In this document: positions 12,881 to 25,571 of the stretch, piece by piece
Numbering within the stretch: the first letter of the stretch is position 1
How the letters are laid out: every line of letters starts with the position of its first letter
Notes under the pieces: model-generated
Told to the model about the DNA's origin: nothing
Database searches by the model: none
The model's input: the letters and a program-made list of their open reading frames with translations, nothing else
Made by a program: the position numbers and the translations under genes
Source of the DNA: Mastigias papua
Lineage: Eukaryota > Cnidaria > Scyphozoa > Rhizostomeae > Mastigiidae
DNA: 64,000 nt
Assembly (NCBI GenBank): GCA_964019165.1
Contig: OZ025281.1
Location: 9,228,388 to 9,292,387, forward strand
Reading direction: 5' to 3'

Positions 12881-14560
12881 CTTCCAATACTCACTCACTC
12901 ACTCAGTCACTCGGTCACTCGGTCACTCAGTCAGTCTGGCAATAGGTCTACCACTCGGCCAGCCCTACCAGTGGCCTACCACTTGGCCAGCCCTACCAGT
13001 AGCCCACCACTTGGCTGGCCCTACCAGTAGGCCTACCACCACTCCTGCAACTGTTCTGCCCCATGTCCTGCCTGCCAATAGGCCTGCTATTCTGCTACTT
13101 TGCCTGCCAATAGGCCTGCCTGCATGCCCGCCGATAAGCCTGCTTGCCTGCTGATACACCTGCAATTAGGCCTACCTGCCGATATGACTGTGACTGGTCC
13201 ATCCAAATGGCTAGGCTGCCTGCTTCCAATAGGCCTAGTATGTGGCCTGCCATTCACTCACTCTCTCACTCACTCACTCAGTCAGTCAGTCGGTCACTCG
13301 GTCACTCGGTCACTCGGTCACTCAGTCAGTCTGGCAATAGGTCTACCACTTGGCCAGCCCTACCAGTGGCCTACCACTTGGCCAACCCTACCAGTAGGCC
13401 TACAACCGCCCCTGCAACTGTTCTGCCTCCAGTCCTGCCTGCCAATAGGCCTGCTAGCCTGCTACTTTGCCTGCCAATAGGCCTGCCGATAAGCCTGCTT
13501 GCCTGCTCATACACCTGCAAATAGGCCTACCTGCCGATATGACTGTGACTGGTCCAGGCAAATGGCTTGCCTGCCTGCCTCCAATACTCACTCACTCACT
13601 CAGTCACTCGGTCACTCGGTCACTCAGTCAGTCTGGCAATGGGTCTACCACTCGGCCAGCCCTACCAGTGGCCAACCAGTTGGCCAGCCCTACCAGTAGC
13701 CTACCACTTGGCTGGCCCTACCAGTAGGCCTACCACCGCTCCTGCCACTGTTCTGCCTCCAGTCCTGAATGCCAATAGGCCTGCTAGCCTGTTACTTTGC
13801 CTGCAAATAGGCCTGCCTGCATGCCTGCCGATAACCCTGCTTGCCTGCTCATACACCTGGAAATAGGCCTACCTGCCGATATGACTGTGACTGGTCCAGG
13901 CAAATGGCTTGCCTGCCTGCTTCCAATACTCACTCACTCACTCAGTCACTCGGTCACTCGGTCACTCAGTCAGTCTGGCAATAGGTCTACCACTCGGCCA
14001 GACCTACCAGTGGCCTACCACTTGGCCAGCCCTACCAGTAGGCCTACCACCGCTCCTGCAACTGATCTGCCTCCAGTCGTGCCTGCCACTAGGCCTGCTA
14101 GCGTTCTACTTTGCCTGCCACTAGGCCTGCCGATAAGCCTGCTTGCCTGCTCATACACCTGCAAATAGGCCTACCTGCCGATATGACTGTGACTGGTCCA
14201 TCCAAATGGCTAGGCTGCCTGCTTCCAATAGGCCTAGTATGTGGCCTGCCATTCACTCACTCTCTCACTCACTCACTCACTCACTCAGTCAGTCAGTCGG
14301 TCACTCGGTCACTCAGTCAGTCTGGCAATAGGTCTACCACTCGGCCAGCCCTACCAGTGGCCTACCACTTGGCCAGCCCTACCAGTAGGCCTACCACCGC
14401 CCCTGCAACTGTTCTGCCTCCAGTCCTGCCTGCCAATAGGCCTGCTAGCCTGCTACTTTGCCTGCCAATAGGCCTGCCTGCATGCCTGCCTGCCGATAAG
14501 CCTGCTTGCCTGCTCATACACCTGCAAATAGGCCTACCCGCCGATATGACTGTGACTGGT
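12040..14560 (+). repeat. Near-tandem repeated block, copy 1 (offset 2678/2670/2662 bp)
   Basis: Monomers 12210, 12540, 12842, 13184, 13539, 13881 and 14183 recur as 14888, 15218, 15520, 15862, 16209, 16551 and 16853. The offset drops from 2678 to 2670 because copy 1 has one extra 8-bp GGTCACTC unit near 13,300. It drops to 2662 by 14546/17208 through further tetranucleotide indels. Confidence 0.82.
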
Positions 14561-14719
14561 CCATGCAAATGGCTTGCCTGCCTGCTTCCAATACTCACTC
14601 ACTCACTCAGTCACTCGGTCACTCGGTCACTCAGTCAGTCTGGCAATAGGTCTACCACTCGGCCAGCCCTACCAGTGGCCTACCACTTGGCCAGCCCTAC
14701 CAGTAGCCTACGACTTGGC

Positions 14720-17220
14720 TGGCCCTACCAGTAGGCCTACCACCACTCCTGCAACTGTTCTGCCCCATGTCCTGCCTGCCAATAGGCCTGCTATTCTGCT
14801 ACTTTGCCTGCCAATAGGCCTGCCTGCATGCCCGCCGATAAGCCTGCTTGCCTGCTGATACACCTGCAATTAGGCCTACAAGCCGATATGACTGTGACTG
14901 GTCCATGCAAATGGCTTGCCTGCCTGCTTCCAATACTCACTCACTCACTCAGTCACTCGGTCACTCGGTCACTCAGTCAGTCTGGCAATAGGTCTACCAC
15001 TCGGCCAGCCCTACCAGTGGCCTACCACTTGGCCAGCCCTACCAGTAGCCTACGACTTGGCTGGCCCTACCAGTAGGCCTACCACCACTCCTGCAACTGT
15101 TCTGCCTCCAGTCGTGCCTGCCAATAGGCCTGCTAGCCTGCTACTTTGCCTGCTAATAGGCCTGCCGATAAGCCTGCTTGCCTGCTCATACACCTGCAAA
15201 TAGGCCTACCTGCCGATATGACTGTGACTGGTCCAGGCAAATGGCTTGCCTGCCTGCCTCCAATACTCACTCACTCACTCAGTCACTCGGTCACTCGGTC
15301 ACTCAGTCAGTCTGGCAATAGGTCTACCACTCGGCCAGCCCTACCAGTAGCCTACCACTTGGCTGGCCCTACCGGTAGGCCTACCACCGCTCCTGCAACT
15401 GATCTGCCTCCAGTCGTGCCTGCCAATAGGCCTGCTAGCGTTCTACTTTGCCTGCCAATAGGCCTGCCGATAAGCCTGCTTGTCTGCTCATACACCTGCA
15501 AATAGGCCTACCTGCCGATATGACCGTGACTGGTCAAGGCAAATGGCTTGCCTGCCTGCTTCCAATACTCACTCACTCACTCAGTCACTCGGTCACTCGG
15601 TCACTCAGTCAGTCTGGCAATAGGTCTACCACTCGGCCAGCCCTACCAGTGGCCTACCACTTGGCCAGCCCTACCAGTAGCCCACCACTTGGCTGGCCCT
15701 ACCAGTAGGCCTACCACCACTCCTGCAACTGTTCTGCCCCATGTCCTGGCTGCCAATAGGCCTGCTATTCTGCTACTTTGCCTGCCAATAGGCCTGCCTG
15801 CATGCCCGCCGATAAGCCTGCTTGCCTGCTGATACACCTGCAATTAGGACTACCTGCCGATATGACTGTGACTGGTCCATCCAAATGGCTAGGCTGCCTG
15901 CTTCCAATAGGCCTAGTATGTGGCCTGCCATTCACTCACTCTCTCACTCACTCACTCAGTCAGTCAGTCGGTCACTCGGTCACTCGGTCACTCAGTCAGT
16001 CTGGCAATAGGTCTACCACTTGGCCAGCCCTACCAGTGGCCTACCACTTGGCCAACCCTACCAGTAGGCCTACAACCGCCCCTGCAACTGTTCTGCCTCC
16101 AGTCCTGCCTGCCAATAGGCCTGCTAGCCTGCTACTTTGCCTGCCAATAGGCCTGCCGATAAGCCTGCTTGCCTGCTCATACACCTGCAAATAGGCCTAC
16201 CTGCCGATATGACTGTGACTGGTCCAGGCAAATGGCTTGCCTGCCTGCCTCCAATACTCACTCACTCACTCAGTCACTCGGTCACTCGGTCACTCAGTCA
16301 GTCTGGCAATGGGTCTACCACTCGGCCAGCCCTACCAGTGGCCAACCAGTTGGCCAGCCCTACCAGTAGCCTACCACTTGGCTGGCCCTACCAGTAGGCC
16401 TACCACCGCTCCTGCCACTGTTCTGCCTCCAGTCCTGAATGCCAATAGGCCTGCTAGCCTGTTACTTTGCCTGCAAATAGGCCTGCCTGCATGCCTGCCG
16501 ATAACCCTGCTTGCCTGCTCATACACCTGCAAATAGGCCTACCTGCCGATATGACTGTGACTGGTCCAGGCAAATGGGTTGCCTGCCTGCTTCCAATACT
16601 CACTCACTCACTCAGTCACTCGGTCACTCGGTCACTCAGTCAGTCTGGCAATAGGTCTACCACTCGGCCAGACCTACCAGTGGCCTACCACTTGGCCAGC
16701 CCTACCAGTAGGCCTACCACCGCTCCTGCAACTGATCTGCCTCCAGTCGTGCCTGCCACTAGGCCTGCTAGCGTTCTACTTTGCCTGCCACTAGGCCTGC
16801 CGATAAGCCTGCTTGCCTGCTCATACACCTGCAAATAGGCCTACCTGCCGATATGACTGTGACTGGTCCATCCAAATGGCTAGGCTGCCTGCTTCCAATA
16901 GGCCTAGTATGTGGCCTGCCATTCACTCACTCTCTCACTCACTCACTCACTCAGTCAGTCAGTCGGTCACTCGGTCACTCAGTCAGTCTGGCAATAGGTC
17001 TACCACTCGGCCAGCCCTACCAGTGGCCTACCACTTGGCCAGCCCTACCAGTAGGCCTACCACCGCCCCTGCAACTGTTCTGCCTCCAGTCCTGCCTGCC
17101 AATAGGCCTGCTAGCCTGCTACTTTGCCTGCCAATAGGCCTGCCTGCATGCCTGCCGATAAGCCTGCTTGCCTGCTCATACACCTGCAAATAGGCCTACC
17201 TGCCGATATGACTGTGACTG
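14720..17220 (+). repeat. Near-tandem repeated block, copy 2
   Basis: Partner of 12040-14560. Private changes include TCCTGGCTGCC near 15745, TTAGGACTACC near 15844 and AAATGGGTTGCC near 16572. All three are carried into the further copy 13,867 bp downstream. Confidence 0.82.
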
Positions 17221-19215
17221 GTCCAGGCAAATGCCTTGCCTGCCTGCTTCCAATACTCACTCACTCAATCGGTCACTCAGTCAGTCAGTCAGTCTGGCAA
17301 TAGGTCTACCACTCGGCCAGCCCTACCAGTGGTCTACCACTAGGCCAGCCCTACCAGTGGTCTACCACTCGGCCAGCCCTACCAGTGGCCTACCACTTGG
17401 CCAGCCCTACCAGTAGCCTAGCACTTGGCAGCCCCTACCTGTAGGCCTACCACCGCTCCTGCAACTCTTCTGCATCCAGTCCTGCCTGCCAATAGGCCTG
17501 CTAGCCTGTTACTTTGCCTGCCAATAGGCCTGCCTGCATGCCTGCCGATAAGCCTGCTTGCCAGCTCATACACCTGCAAATAGGCCTACCTGCCGACATG
17601 ACTGTGACTGGTCCAGGCAAATGGCTTGCCTGCCTGCTTCCAATACTCACTCACTCATTCGGTCACTCGGTAACTCGGTCATTCAGTCAGTCTGGCAATA
17701 GGTCTACCACTCGGCCAGCCCTACCAGTGGCCTACCACTTGGCCAGCCCTACCAGTAGCCTACCACTTGGCTGGCCCTACTAGTAGGCGTACCACCGCTC
17801 CTGCAACTGTTCTGCCTCCAGTCCTGCCTGCCAATAGGCCTGCTAGCCTGTTACTTTGCCTGCCAATAGGCCTGCCTGCATGCCTGCCAATTACCCTGCT
17901 TGCCTGCTCATACACCTGCAAATGGCCCTACCTGCCGATATGACTGTGACTGGTCCAGGCAAATGGCTTGCCTGCCTGCTTCCAATACTCACTCACTCAC
18001 TCACTCAGTCACTCGGTCACTCGGTCACTCAGTCAGTCTGGCAATAGGTCTACCACTCGGCCAGCCCTACCAGTGGCCTACCGCTTGGCCAGCCCTACCA
18101 GTAGGCCTACCACCGCACCTGCAACTGATCTGCCTCCAGTCGTGCCTGTCAATAGGCCTGCTAGCGTTCTACTTTGCCTGCCAATAGGCCTGCCGATAAG
18201 CCTGCCTGCCTGCTCATACACCTGAAAATAGGCCTACCTGCCGATATGACTGTGACTGGTCCAGGCAAATGGCTTGCCTGCCTGCTTCCAATACTCACTC
18301 AATCACTCGGTCACTCAATCAGTCTGGCAATATGTCTACCACTCGGCCAGGCCTACCAGTGGCCTACCACTTGGCCAGCCCTACCAGTAGCCTACCACTT
18401 GGCTGGCCCTACCTGTAGGCCTACCACCGCTCCTGCAACTGTTCTGCCTCCAGTCCTGCCTGCCAATAGGCCTACTAGCCTGTTACTTTGCCTGCCAATA
18501 GGCCTGCCTGCATGCCTGCCGATAAGCCTGCTTGCCTGCTCATACACCTGCAACTAGGCCTACAAGCCGATATGACTGTGACTGGTCCATGCAAATGGCT
18601 TGCCTGCCTGCTTCCAATACTCACTCACTCACTCAGTCACTCGGTCACTCGTTCACTCAGTCAGTCTGGCAATAGGTCTGCCACTCGGCCAGCCCTACCA
18701 GTAGCCTACCACTTGGCTGCCCCTACCAGAAGGCCTACCACCGCCCCTGCAACTGTTCTGCCTCCAGTCCTGCCTGCCAATAGGCCTGCTAGCCTGCTAC
18801 TTTGCCTGCCAATAGGCCTGCCTGCATGCCTGCCGATAAGCCTGCTTGCCTGCTCATACACCTGCAAATAGGCCTACCTGCCGATATGACTGTGACTGGT
18901 CCATGCAAATGGCTTGCCTGCCTACTTCCAATACTCACTCACTCACTCAGTCACTCGGTCACTCGGTCACTCAGTCAGTCTGGCAATAGGTCTACCACTC
19001 GGCCAGCCCTACCAGTGGCCTACCACTTGGCCAGCCCTACCAGTAGCCTACGACTTGGCTGGCCCTACCAGTAGGCCTACCACCACTCCTGCAACTGTTC
19101 TGCCTCCAGTCGTGCCTGCCAATAGGCCTGCTAGCCTGCTACTTTGCCTGCTAATAGGCCTGCCGATAAGCCTGCTTGCCTGCTCATACACCTGCAAATA
19201 GGCCTACCTGCCGAT

Positions 19216-19613
19216 ATGACTGTGACTGGTCCAGGCAAATGGCTTGCCTGCCTGCCTCTAATACTCACTCACTCACTCAGTCACTCGGTCACTCGGTCAC
19301 TTAGTTAGTCTGGCAATAGGTCTACCACTCGGCCAGCCCTACCAGTGGTCTTCCACTGGGCCAGCCCTACCAGTGGTCTACCACTCGGCCAGCCCTACCA
19401 GTGGCCTACCACTTGGCCAGACCTACCAGTAGCCTACCACTTGGCTGGCCCTACCAGTAGGCCTACCATCGCTCCTGCAACTCTTCTGCCTCCAGTCCTG
19501 CCTGCCAATAGGCCTGCTAGCCTGTTACTTTGCCTGCAAATAGGCCTGCCTGCATGCCTGCCGATAACCCTGCTTGCCTGCTCATACACCTGGAAATAGG
19601 CCTACCTGCCGAT
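19216..19613 (+). repeat. Type E monomer (398 bp), exemplar
   Basis: Type E carries TCTAATACTC instead of TCCAATACTC, CACTTAGTTAGTCTGG at the end of the tetranucleotide tract, and five 28-bp units, one of them altered to GTCTTCCACTGGG. The next tail has CCATCGCTCC, CTGCAAATAGG and CCTGGAAATAGG. It typically follows a 330-bp type B monomer to form a 728-bp dimer. About 20 clear copies occur, mainly at 19-24 kb and 32.7-56.6 kb. Confidence 0.87.
19342..19359 (+). other. Perfect 7-bp inverted repeat with 4-nt loop in type E minisatellite
   Basis: CCAGTGG, loop TCTT, CCACTGG form a perfect stem-loop at a junction between two 28-bp units. The ordinary junction (AGTGG-TCTA or CCTA-CCACT) has only a 5-bp stem. 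About 24 copies occur, in all type E monomers and also near 1.30, 3.02 and 62.1 kb. Confidence 0.7.
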
Positions 19614-21597
19614 ATGACTGTGACTGGTCCATGCAAATGGCTTGCCTGCCTGCTTCCAATACTCACTCACTCACTCAGTCACTCGGTCACTCGGTCACTC
19701 AGTCAGTCTGGCAATAGGTCTACCACTCGGCCAGCCCTACCAGTGGCCTACCACTTGGCCAGCCCTACCAGTAGCCTACGACTTGGCTGGCCCTACCAGT
19801 AGGCCTACCACCACTCCTGCAACTGTTCTGCCTCCAGTCGTGCCTGCCAATAGGCCTGCTAGCCTGCTACTTTGCCTGCTAATAGGCCTGCCGATAAGCC
19901 TGCTTGCCTGCTCATACACCTGCAAATAGGCCTACCTGCCGATATGACTGTGACTGGTCCAGGCAAATGGCTTGCCTGCCTGCCTCTAATACTCACTCAC
20001 TCACTCAGTCACTCGGTCACTCGGTCACTTAGTTAGTCTGGCAATAGGTCTACCACTCGGCCAGCCCTGCCAGTGGTCTTCCACTGGGCCAGCCCTACCA
20101 GTGGTCTACCACTCGGCCAGCCCTACCAGTGGCCTACCACTTGGCCAGACCTACCAGTAGCCTACCACTTGGCTGGCCCTACCAGTAGGCCTACCATCGC
20201 TCCTGCAACTCTTCTGCCTCCAGTCCTGCCTGCCAATAGGCCTGCTAGCCTGTTACTTTGCCTGCAAATAGGCCTGCCTGCATGCCTGCCGATAACCCTG
20301 CTTGCCTGCTCATACACCTGGAAATAGGCCTACCTGCCGATATGACTGTGACTGGTCCATGCAAATGGCTTGCCTGCCTGCTTCCAATACTCACTCACTC
20401 ACTCAGTCACTCGGTCACTCGGTCACTCAGTCAGTCTGGCAATAGGTCTACCACTCGGCCAGCCCTACCAGTGGCCTACCACTTGGCCAGCCCTACCAGT
20501 AGGCCTACCACCGCTCCTGCAACTGATCTGCCTCCAGTCGTGCCTGCCACTAGGCCTGCTAGCGTTCTACTTTGCCTGCCACTAGGCCTGCCGATAAGCC
20601 TGCTTGCCTGCTCATACACCTGCAAATAGGCCTACCTGCCGATATGACTGTGACTGGTCCATCCAAATGGCTAGGCTGCCTGCTTCCAATAGGCCTAGTA
20701 TGTGGCCTGCCATTCACTCACTCTCTCACTCACTCACTCACTCAGTCAGTCAGTCGGTCACTCGGTCACTCAGTCAGTCTGGCAATAGGTCTACCACTCG
20801 GCCAGCCCTACCAGTGGCCTACCACTTGGCCAGCCCTACCAGTAGGCCTACCACCGCCCCTGCAACTGTTCTGCCTCCAGTCCTGCCTGCCAATAGGCCT
20901 GCTAGCCTGCTACTTTGCCTGCCAATAGGCCTGCCTGCATGCCTGCCTGCCGATAAGCCTGCTTCCTGCTCATACACCTGCAAATAGGCCTACCTGCCGA
21001 TATGACTGTGACTGGTCCATGCAAATGGCTTGCCTGCCTGCTTCCAATACTCACTCACTCACTCAGTCACTCGGTCACTCGGTCACTCAGTCAGTCTGGC
21101 AATAGGTCTACCACTCGGCCAGCCCTACCAGTGGCCTACCACTTGGCCAGCCCTACCAGTAGCCTACGACTTGGCTGGCCCTACCAGTAGGCCTACCACC
21201 ACTCCTGCAACTGTTCTGCCTCCAGTCGTGCCTGCCAATAGGCCTGCTAGCCTGCTACTTTGCCTGCTAATAGGCCTGCCGATAAGCCTGCTTGCCTGCT
21301 CATACACCTGCAAATAGGCCTACCTGCCGATATGACTGTGACTGGTCCAGGCAAATGGCTTGCCTGCCTGCCTCCAATGCTCACTCACTCACTCAGTCAC
21401 TCGGTCACTCGGTCACTCAGTCAGTCTGGCAATAGGTCTACCACTCGGCCAGCCCTACCAGTAGCCTACCACTTGGCTGGCCCTACCGGTAGGCCTACCA
21501 CCGCTCCTGCAACTGATCTGCCTCCAGTCGTGCCTGCCAATAGGCCTGCTAGCGTTCTACTTTGCCTGCCAATAGGCCTGCCGATAAGCCTGCTTGT

Positions 21598-24500
21598 CTG
21601 CTCATACACCTGCAAATAGGCCTACCTGCCGATATGACCGTGACTGGTCAAGGCAAATGGCTTGCCTGCCTGCTTCCAATAGTCACTCACTCACTCAGTC
21701 ACTCGGTCACTCGGTCACTCAGTCAGTCTGGCAATAGGTCTACCACTCGGCCAGCCCTACCAGTGGCCTACCACTTGGCCAGCCCTACCAGTAGCCTACC
21801 ACCGCTCCTGCAACTGATCTGCCTCCAGTCGTGCCTGCCACTAGGCCTGCTAGCGTTCTACTTTGCCTGCCACTAGGCCTGCCGATAAGCCTGCTTGCCT
21901 GCTCATACACCTGCAAATAGGCCTACCTGCCGATATGACTGTGACTGGTCCATCCAAATGGCTAGGCTGCCTGCTTCCAATAGGCCTAGTATGTGGCCTG
22001 CCATTCACTCACTCTCTCACTCACTCACTCACTCAGTCAGTCAGTCGGTCACTCGGTCACTCAGTCAGTCTGGCAATAGGTCTACCACTCGGCCAGCCCT
22101 ACCAGTGGCCTACCACTTGGCCAGCCCTACCAGTAGGCCTACCACCGCCCCTGCAACTGTTCTGCCTCCAGTCCTGCCTGCCAATAGGCCTGCTAGCCTG
22201 CTACTTTGCCTGCCAATAGGCCTGCCTGCATGCCTGCCTGCCGATAAGCCTGCTTGCCTGCTCATACACCTGCAAATAGGCCTACCTGCCGATATGACTG
22301 TGACTGGTCCATGCAAATGGCTTGCCTGCCTACTTCCAATACTCACTCACTCACTCAGTCACTCGGTCACTCGGTCACTCAGTCAGTCTGGCAATAGGTC
22401 TACCACTCGGCCAGCCCTACCAGTGGCCTACCACTTGGCCAGCCCTACCAGTAGCCTACGACTTGGCTGGCCCTACCAGTAGGCCTACCACCACTCCTGC
22501 AACTGTTCTGCCTCCAGTCGTGCCTGCCAATAGGCCTGCTAGCCTGCTACTTTGCCTGCTAATAGGCCTGCCGATAAGCCTGCTTGCCTGCTCATACACC
22601 TGCAAATAGGCCTACCTGCCGATATGACTGTGACTGGTCCAGGCAAATGGCTTGCCTGCCTGCCTCTAATACTCACTCACTCACTCAGTCACTCGGTCAC
22701 TCGGTCACTTAGTTAGTCTGGCAATAGGTCTACCACTCGGCCAGCCCTACCAGTGGTCTTCCACTGGGCCAGCCCTACCAGTGGTCTACCACTCGGCCAG
22801 CCCTACCAGTGGCCTACCACTTGGCCAGACCTTCCAGTAGCCTACCACTTGGCTGGCCCTACCAGTAGGCCTACCATCGCTCCTGCAACTCTTCTGCCTC
22901 CAGTCCTGCCTGCCAATAGGCCTGCTAGCCTGTTACTTTGCCTGCAAATAGGCCTGCCTGCATGCCTGCCGATAACCCTGCTTGCCTGCTCATACACCTG
23001 GAAATAGGCCTACCTGCCGATATGACTGTGACTGGTCCATGCAAATGGCTTGCCTGCCTGCTTCCAATACTCACTCACTCACTCAGTCACTCGGTCACTC
23101 GGTCACTCAGTCAGTCTGGCAATAGGTCTACCACTCGGCCAGACCTACCAGTGGCCTACCACTTGGCCAGCCCTACCAGTAGCCTACGACTTGGCTGGCC
23201 CTACCAGTAGGCCTACCACCACTCCTGCAACTGTTCTGCCTCCAGTCGTGCCTGCCAATAGGCCTGCTAGCCTGCTACTTTGCCTGCTAATAGGCCTGCC
23301 GATAAGCCTGCTTGCCTGCTCATACACCTGCAAATAGGCCTACCTGCCGATATGACTGTGACTGGTCCAGGCAAATGGCTTGCCTGCCTGCCTCTAATAC
23401 TCACTCACTCACTCAGTCACTCGGTCACTCGGTCACTTAGTTAGTCTGGCAATAGGTCTACCACTCGGCCAGCCCTACCAGTGGTCTTCCACTGGGCCAG
23501 CCCTACCAGTGGTCTACAACTCGGCCAGCCCTACCAGTGGCCTACCACTTGGCCAGACCTACCAGTAGCCTACCACTTGGCTGGCCCTACCAGTAGGCCT
23601 ACCATCGCTCCTGCAACTCTTCTGCCTCCAGTCCTGCCTGCCAATAGGCCTGCTAGCCTGTTACTTTGCCTGCAAATAGGCCTGCCTGCATGCCTGCCGA
23701 TAACCCTGCTTGCCTGCTCATACACCTGGAAATAGGCCTACCTGCCGATATGACTGTGACTGGTCCATGCAAATGGCTTGCCTGCCTGCTTCCAATACTC
23801 ACTCACTCACTCAGTCACTCGGTCACTCGGTCACTCAGTCAGTCTGGCAATAGGTCTACCACTCGGCCAGCCCTACCAGTGGCCTACCACTTGGCCAGCC
23901 CTACCAGTAGGCCTACCACCGCTCCTGCAACTGATCTGCCTCCAGTCGTGCCTGCCACTAGGCCTGCTAGCGTTCTACTTTGCCTGCCACTAGGCCTGCC
24001 GATAAGCCTGCTTGCCTGCTCATACACCTGCAAATAGGCCTACCTGCCGATATGACTGTGACTGGTCCATCCAAATGGCTAGGCTGCCTGCTTCCAATAG
24101 GCCTAGTATGTGGCCTGCCATTCACTCACTCTCTCACTCACTCACTCACTCAGTCAGTCAGTCGGTCACTCGGTCACTCAGTCAGTCTGGCAATAGGTCT
24201 ACCACTCGGCCAGCCCTACCAGTGGCCTACCACTTGGCCAGCCCTACCAGTAGGCCTACCACCGCCCCTGCAACTGTTCTGCCTCCAGTCCTGCCTGCCA
24301 ATAGGCCTGCTAGCCTGCTACTTTGCCTGCCAATAGGCCTGCCTGCATGCCTGCCTGCCGATAAGCCTGCTTCCTGCTCATACACCTGCAAATAGGCCTA
24401 CCTGCCGATATGACTGTGACTGGTCCATGCAAATGGCTTGCCTGCCTGCTTCCAATACTCACTCACTCACTCAGTCACTCGGTCACTCGGTCACTCAGTC

Positions 24501-24782
24501 AGTCTGGCAATAGGTCTACCACTCGGCCAGCCCTACCAGTGGCCTACCACTTGGCCAGCCCTACCAGTAGCCTACGACTTGGCTGGCCCTACCAGTAGGC
24601 CTACCACCACTCCTGCAACTGTTCTGCCTCCAGTCGTGCCTGCCAATAGGCCTGCTAGCCTGCTACTTTGCCTGCTAATAGGCCTGCCGATAAGCCTGCT
24701 TGCCTGCTCATACACCTGCAAATAGGCCTACCTGCCGATATGACTGTGACTGGTCCAGGCAAATGGCTTGCCTGCCTGCCTC
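21598..24782 (+). repeat. 3.2-kb HOR segment shared with 35542-38726
   Basis: Starts 21634, 21935, 22294, 22624, 23022, 23352, 23750, 24052, 24410 and 24740 recur exactly 13,944 bp downstream. The shared CAGACCTTCCAG (22827) and CTACAACTCGG (23514) variants confirm descent. A difference is CGGCCAGACC at 23137 versus CGGCCAGCCC in the copy. The match ends where CTCCAATAC (24780) meets CTCTAATAC (38724). Confidence 0.83.
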
Positions 24783-25571
24783 CAATACTCACTCACTCAC
24801 TCAGTCACTCGGTCACTCGGTCACTCAGTCAGTCTGGCAATAGGTCTACCACTCGGCCAGCCCTACCAGTAGCCTACCACTTGGCTGGCCCTACCGGTAG
24901 GCCTACCACCGCTCCTGCAACTGATCTGCCTCCAGTCGTGCCTGCCAATAGGCCTGCTAGCGTTCTACTTTGCCTGCCAATAGGCCTGCCGATAAGCCTG
25001 CTTGTCTGCTCATACACCTGCAAATAGGCCTACCTGCCGATATGACCGTGACTGGTCAAGGCAAATGGCTTGCCTGCCTGCTTCCAATAGTCACTCACTC
25101 ACTCAGTCACTCGGTCACTCGGTCACTCAGTCAGTCTGGCAATAGGTCTACCACTCGGCCAGCCCTACCAGTGGCCTACCACTTGGCCAGCCCTACCAGT
25201 AGCCTACCACTTGGCTGGCCCTACCAGAAGGCCTACCACCGCTCCTGCAACTGTTCTTCCTCCAGTCCTGCCTGCCAATAGGCCTGCTAGCCTGTTACTT
25301 TGCCTGCCAATAGGCCTGCCTGCATGCCTGCCTGCCGATAAGCCTGCTTGCCTGCTCATACACCTGCAAATAGGCCTACCTGCCGATATGACTGTGACTG
25401 GTCCATCCAAATGGCTAGGCTGCCTGCTTCCAATAGGCCTAGTATGTGGCCTGCCATTCACTCACTCTCTCACTCACTCACTCAGTCAGTCAGTCGGTCA
25501 CTCGGTCACTCGGTCACTCAGTCAGTCTGGCAATAGGTCTACCACTCGGCCAGCCCTACCAGTGGCCTACC

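Larger units (their letters stand above)
11705..18735 (+). repeat. 7.0-kb block, copy 1 (copied 13,867 bp downstream)
   Basis: Every monomer start from 11868 to 18886 has a partner exactly 13,867 bp further on (25735 to 32753), so no net indel has accumulated over 22 monomers. The left edge is set by CCGCTTGG at 11702 versus CCACTTGG in copy 2. The right edge is set by CCACCGCCCC at about 18737 versus TCACCGCTCC. Inside, I noticed only two substitutions by eye, at 18088/31955 and 18126/31993. Confidence 0.85.
18736..25571 (+). repeat. First type E-rich higher-order region
   Basis: Spacings read 330, 398, 330, 398, 302, 358, 330, 302, 301, 359, 330, 398, 330, 398, 302, 358, 330, 302, 346 and 347. 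This contains two pairs of 728-bp B/E dimers (19216-20342 and 22624-23750), with 3408 bp between equivalent points. The region separates the two copies of the 7.0-kb block. No other sequence is present. Confidence 0.85.
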
